Shown in pieces: positions 5,792 to 8,040 of a DNA stretch of 8,040 nt (within the stretch, counting starts at the first letter, position 1; each line of letters opens with the position of its first letter). The notes beneath the pieces are model-generated. The model did not search any database, was not told the origin of the DNA, and saw only the letters and a list, made by a program, of their open reading frames with translations. The translations under genes and the position numbers were made by a program. This stretch comes from an uncultured Fusicatenibacter sp. (GTDB taxonomy: Bacteria; Bacillota; Clostridia; Lachnospirales; Lachnospiraceae): NCBI GenBank assembly GCA_902493585.1, contig CABUPZ010000104.1:1-8040 (forward strand). The letters run 5' to 3'.

Positions 5792-7507
5792 ATGAAAAGA
5801 AAGCAAGCGTTAAAAGTGATGGGAATGGTACTCGCAGGTTCCCTGGTGCTTTCCGAAGCGTCTCCGGTTCCTGTGCGCGCAGCGTCTGCGGCTGTCCAGA
5901 GCAGTCAGGAGCAGGACGTTTCTGACGGACAGGAAACCTCGGAAAACGCCGCAGTCTGCTACATAGATACAAAGAACGGGAATGACAAGAACGACGGTTC
6001 TTCGCCGGAAACCGCGGTGAAATCTCTGAAACAGGCGAGAAAGCTGTATCAGGAAATGCAGCAGAGTTCCGAAGAACAGTCCGGAAATGAGAAAAAAGAC
6101 GAATCCGACAAAGAGCAGCCGGAAGTGGCAAAAGAAGTAAAAGGATATTTTGTTGTCTGTGGAATGACGGAAAAGGAGCTGGAAAAATATCTGGCAGAAG
6201 AAGAGAAAGCCCTGAAAAAAGGGGAAACGCTTCTTCCTTCTGAGACGGAAATTCTGACAGAGGCTGCTTATGAGGCGATGATCGCGGAACAACAGGCGAA
6301 ACCAACCGCCTCACCGGACGGTGAAGAAGAAAATACGACTCCAACACCGGGAAGCACACCGATACCGGATCAGCCGGAAAACGGAGAAACCGAGGAGCCG
6401 GAGGATGGGACAGAGGTAACGCCGACGCCGACTCCAACAGAGACACCTACCCCAACGGAGACTCCGGCAACGACCCCGACACCGGAACCTACAAAGACGC
6501 CGGAGGTAACGCCGACGCCGACAGAAGCACCGGAAGCAACGCCGACGCCGGAACCAACAGAGACTCCAGAGGCAACCCCGACGCCGACAGAAACCCCGGA
6601 AGCGACACCGACGCCGGAACCGACAGAGACCCCAGAGGCAACTCCAACCCCGGAGGCGACACCGACGCCTGGAACCGATGAGCCGGCGGAAACACCGGAA
6701 AATCCTGGAGAGGACGGAGAAGAGACGGACAATGGTGAAGACCAGGATTCCGCAGAGCAGGAAGATCCTTCCGGTGAGACAAAGCCAGAGGATGGAAAAG
6801 AGGAAGAGACTCTTCCGGAAGACCCGGACAGCGGAAGCCTTTTGGACGGAAAACTGGAGAAGGAAGAACCGGCGGAAGGAGATTCCCTGCTGAACCAGGA
6901 ATTCCCGATGCAGAAAATCTCAATGATAGATGGAATCATGCTTCTGGACGAGACATCCACAGAGGATGAACCGGGCCTGGAAGAAACTGCCGGGGAAACC
7001 GACGAAGAACTTTCAGAGGAAGAACGCAGCCTTCTGGCGGAGACCGGAAATAACGCTCCGTCCGCATCAGAGATGGCTGCTAATGCACAGGCTCCGGGAA
7101 TTGCACTGCTGCGTGCTCCGGGAACGATCATCGTAGGGCCGGATAATTATGATAAGAAACCTACGACGCCACCGGCGCCGGAGAACCAGGATTCCGACGG
7201 GGATTCTTCCGAAGAAACACCGGCAGTCACCGAAGCGCCTGTGGTTACGGAAAGACCGTCTGGAAACCGGACCAATACGTCCACAAGGACACCTCAGAAA
7301 AAGACGGATACCAACACCAGTATTAAAACCTATCCGGTACAGACCGGGGATACGGCGATGATCCTGCCGCTTTCCATCAGTACCGTCCTGTCCGGAATGG
7401 TGCTGGCGATGCTGTCCGCGCTGCATATTCAGAATAAGCGGAGAGAAAAGGATCTTGCATGGCTGAAATTCCGCCAGGAAAATCCTCTGAACCGCGACGA
7501 AGAATAA
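5792..7507 (+). CDS. Secreted Pro/Thr-rich surface protein with C-terminal PVQTG anchor
   Basis: The product has 571 residues. A signal peptide (1-30, KRK start, cleavage likely after VRA) shows export. Residues 57-75 (YIDTKNGNDKNDGSSPETA) match the entry motif of right-handed beta-helix surface proteins, and KGYFVVCG resembles the first strand that usually follows, yet no beta-helix coils come after. Instead there is a Lys/Glu-rich stretch, a Pro/Thr array (210-293), a long Asp/Glu-rich region, and a second Thr/Pro linker. The C-terminus has PVQTG (515-519), a hydrophobic helix (about 522-545) and KRRE with a 20-residue charged tail. PVQTG fits the [SPN][PV][KQ]TG sortase B pattern described in Clostridioides difficile, so covalent wall attachment is plausible; without a matching sortase it would be a simple membrane anchor. 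AAGGAG (5779-5784) seven bases before ATG 5792 sets the start. The in-frame ATG 5690 lies in the leader hairpin. Function is unknown; it may be an internally deleted adhesin or a wall-spanning stalk. Confidence 0.75.
   Translation: MKRKQALKVMGMVLAGSLVLSEASPVPVRAASAAVQSSQEQDVSDGQETSENAAVCYIDTKNGNDKNDGSSPETAVKSLKQARKLYQEMQQSSEEQSGNEKKDESDKEQPEVAKEVKGYFVVCGMTEKELEKYLAEEEKALKKGETLLPSETEILTEAAYEAMIAEQQAKPTASPDGEEENTTPTPGSTPIPDQPENGETEEPEDGTEVTPTPTPTETPTPTETPATTPTPEPTKTPEVTPTPTEAPEATPTPEPTETPEATPTPTETPEATPTPEPTETPEATPTPEATPTPGTDEPAETPENPGEDGEETDNGEDQDSAEQEDPSGETKPEDGKEEETLPEDPDSGSLLDGKLEKEEPAEGDSLLNQEFPMQKISMIDGIMLLDETSTEDEPGLEETAGETDEELSEEERSLLAETGNNAPSASEMAANAQAPGIALLRAPGTIIVGPDNYDKKPTTPPAPENQDSDGDSSEETPAVTEAPVVTERPSGNRTNTSTRTPQKKTDTNTSIKTYPVQTGDTAMILPLSISTVLSGMVLAMLSALHIQNKRREKDLAWLKFRQENPLNRDEE
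6419..6670 (+). repeat. Coding Pro/Thr tandem repeat array
   Basis: The 252 bases encode 84 residues made of TPTPEPTETPEA-like units of 10-12 residues, with variants TPTPTEAPEA and TPTPTETPEA. At DNA level the units share ACNCCGACGCCG-type cores but differ at third codon positions, so the array is not freshly duplicated. Such arrays form extended, often glycosylated wall-spanning stalks and can change length by slippage. A looser TP stretch begins at about 6338. Confidence 0.9.
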
Positions 7508-7520
7508 TGGAATAAACCGT

Positions 7521-7558
7521 AAAACCCTTCCATATGATAACGTATGGGAGGGTTTTTT
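7521..7558 (+). terminator. Terminator hairpin overlapping the next gene's ribosome binding site
   Basis: Bases 7521-7536 pair with 7541-7556 as an uninterrupted 16-bp stem (two G-U pairs) around an ATAA loop, and six T residues (7553-7558) close it. It begins 13 bases after the surface-protein stop. The 3' arm contains GGAGGG (7547-7552), the only ribosome binding site for ATG 7559. Confidence 0.85.
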
Positions 7559-7933
7559 ATGGACCAGAGTAAAAGCCGGATACAAACGATAAAAAATCTC
7601 CTGGGAGCGCTCCTTTGCGCCTGGGTGGTTACGGCAGTTCTGCTTCTGGTGCTTGCGCTCCTTCTGTGGAAGCTGAATCTGAAAGAGGGACAGATCTCGG
7701 TCGGGATTACTGTGACGTATCTTCTTTCCTGTTTCGCCGGCGGCTGGGTGCTGGGACGCAGAACGCAAAAGCGGAAGTTCCTGTTTGGTCTTCTTCTCGG
7801 AGTCTGCTATTTTTTGCTGCTGCTTGCAATCTCCATGATCGCGCATCCGGGAGGACTGCCTCAGCTTCGGGAAATCCTGACTTCCCTGGCGCTCTGTGCG
7901 GCGGGAGGAATGGCGGGAGGGATGCTTTCGTAA
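7559..7933 (+). CDS. Small four-helix membrane protein, TIGR04086/DUF3792 type
   Basis: The 124-residue product is almost all membrane: helices at about 13-38, 46-66, 74-96 and 103-123, split by short charged loops such as LGRRTQKRK, which should face the cytosol. Size, Gly-rich helix ends (CFAGGWVLG, CAAGGMAGGML) and position directly before a SCIFF gene match the TIGR04086 family of Firmicutes (YrzE-like, DUF3792). No function is known for the family. ATG 7559 is preferred because GGAGG (7547-7551) is seven bases upstream. ATG 7544 would add five residues but lies within the hairpin and has no ribosome binding site. No promoter is evident between the preceding stop and this start, so expression probably depends on read-through of the terminator or on a promoter inside the end of the surface-protein gene. 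The family call rests on topology and context rather than on a catalytic motif. Confidence 0.72.
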   Translation: MDQSKSRIQTIKNLLGALLCAWVVTAVLLLVLALLLWKLNLKEGQISVGITVTYLLSCFAGGWVLGRRTQKRKFLFGLLLGVCYFLLLLAISMIAHPGGLPQLREILTSLALCAAGGMAGGMLS

Positions 7934-7941
7934 AAAAATAC

Positions 7942-7970
7942 TTTAAAAATGAAAGACGATGTGGTATAAT
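7942..7970 (+). promoter_or_regulatory. Promoter of scfA (SCIFF precursor)
   Basis: TTTAAA (7942-7947) and consensus TATAAT (7965-7970) are spaced by 17 bases, and TGG directly before the -10 makes it an extended -10 element. Transcription would begin near 7977, giving a short leader of about 29 nt with a strong AAGGAGG ribosome binding site (7991-7997). This suggests high, separate expression of the peptide gene. Confidence 0.8.
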
Positions 7971-8005
7971 ATCGACAATCAAGTACTATAAAGGAGGAGT
8001 GTGCC

Positions 8006-8040
8006 ATGAAACACATCAAAACTTTAAATACAAAAAGCTT
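8006..8040 (+). CDS. scfA: SCIFF ranthipeptide precursor, 5' end only
   Basis: Only 11 full codons are inside the window: MKHIKTLNTKS, followed by an incomplete Leu/Phe codon. This is the hallmark N-terminus of SCIFF (six cysteines in forty-five residues), a nearly universal small peptide of Clostridia, usually beginning MKHIKTLNT. In known systems the radical SAM maturase ScfB installs thioether links from Cys to a neighbouring residue, making a ranthipeptide; the gene for ScfB normally follows. The start is fixed by AAGGAGG eight bases upstream and a dedicated promoter. The Cys-rich core lies beyond the window, so the identification depends on the leader and on the TIGR04086-type neighbour. 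The biological role is thought to involve peptide signalling in some Clostridia. Confidence 0.85.
   Translation, partial: MKHIKTLNTKS

Noticed and set aside
6419..6670. CRISPR array or non-coding tandem repeat
   Set aside because: The repeats are in frame with a protein, vary at third codon positions, and have no unique spacers.
6370..7131. 253-residue minus-strand Ser/Val/Gly repeat open frame
   Set aside because: It is the reverse reading of the Pro/Thr repeat and acidic region of the surface protein, with no ribosome binding site.

Overview
The window looks like chromosomal DNA from a Clostridia bacterium, most likely a Lachnospiraceae gut commensal. The supporting signs are strong AGGAGG-type ribosome binding sites, sigma-A-type promoters, poly-T terminators, a Pro/Thr-rich sortase-type surface protein, choline-binding-type wall repeats, and above all the start of a SCIFF (six-cysteine ranthipeptide precursor) gene at the right edge. 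Species cannot be read from the sequence.

Layout, left to right. Bases 1-44 hold the terminator of an unseen upstream gene. truA (tRNA pseudouridine synthase, 84-827) follows. A promoter at 920-948 drives a UPF0303/Haem_degrading-family gene (998-1492). A 15-bp bidirectional hairpin separates that gene from a convergent RluA/RluD-family pseudouridine synthase on the minus strand (1574-2464). The gene-free stretch 2465-2857 is a divergent control region. It carries one or two minus-strand promoters, a 16-bp palindrome, a plus-strand promoter and a structured leader of about 129 nt before ftsH (2858-4723), which ends at a strong terminator.

The right half (4800-7560) is an accessory cell-envelope region. 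A secreted protein with choline-binding-type repeats (5044-5640) is broken by an in-frame TAG at 5215-5217 and ends abruptly a short way into a Big_2-like domain, so it reads as a pseudogene. Next is an intact 571-residue surface protein (5792-7507) with a signal peptide, a beta-helix-type entry motif but no visible beta-helix, a long Pro/Thr tandem array, and a C-terminal PVQTG plus membrane anchor. Its mRNA leader folds into an extended nested hairpin. Its terminator hairpin contains the ribosome binding site of the next gene, a small four-helix membrane protein (7559-7933, TIGR04086/DUF3792 type). That gene is followed by a separate promoter and the first 11 codons of scfA (SCIFF).

Functional picture. 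Two RNA-modification enzymes and a membrane quality-control protease are housekeeping. The two surface-protein loci are fast-evolving accessory genes. The right edge enters the conserved ranthipeptide locus, whose maturase would be expected just outside the window. No CRISPR array, insertion sequence, tRNA, rRNA or phage gene was seen. The most unusual features are the ftsH leader, the hairpin leader of the surface protein, the ribosome binding site buried in a terminator, and the amber-interrupted wall protein.
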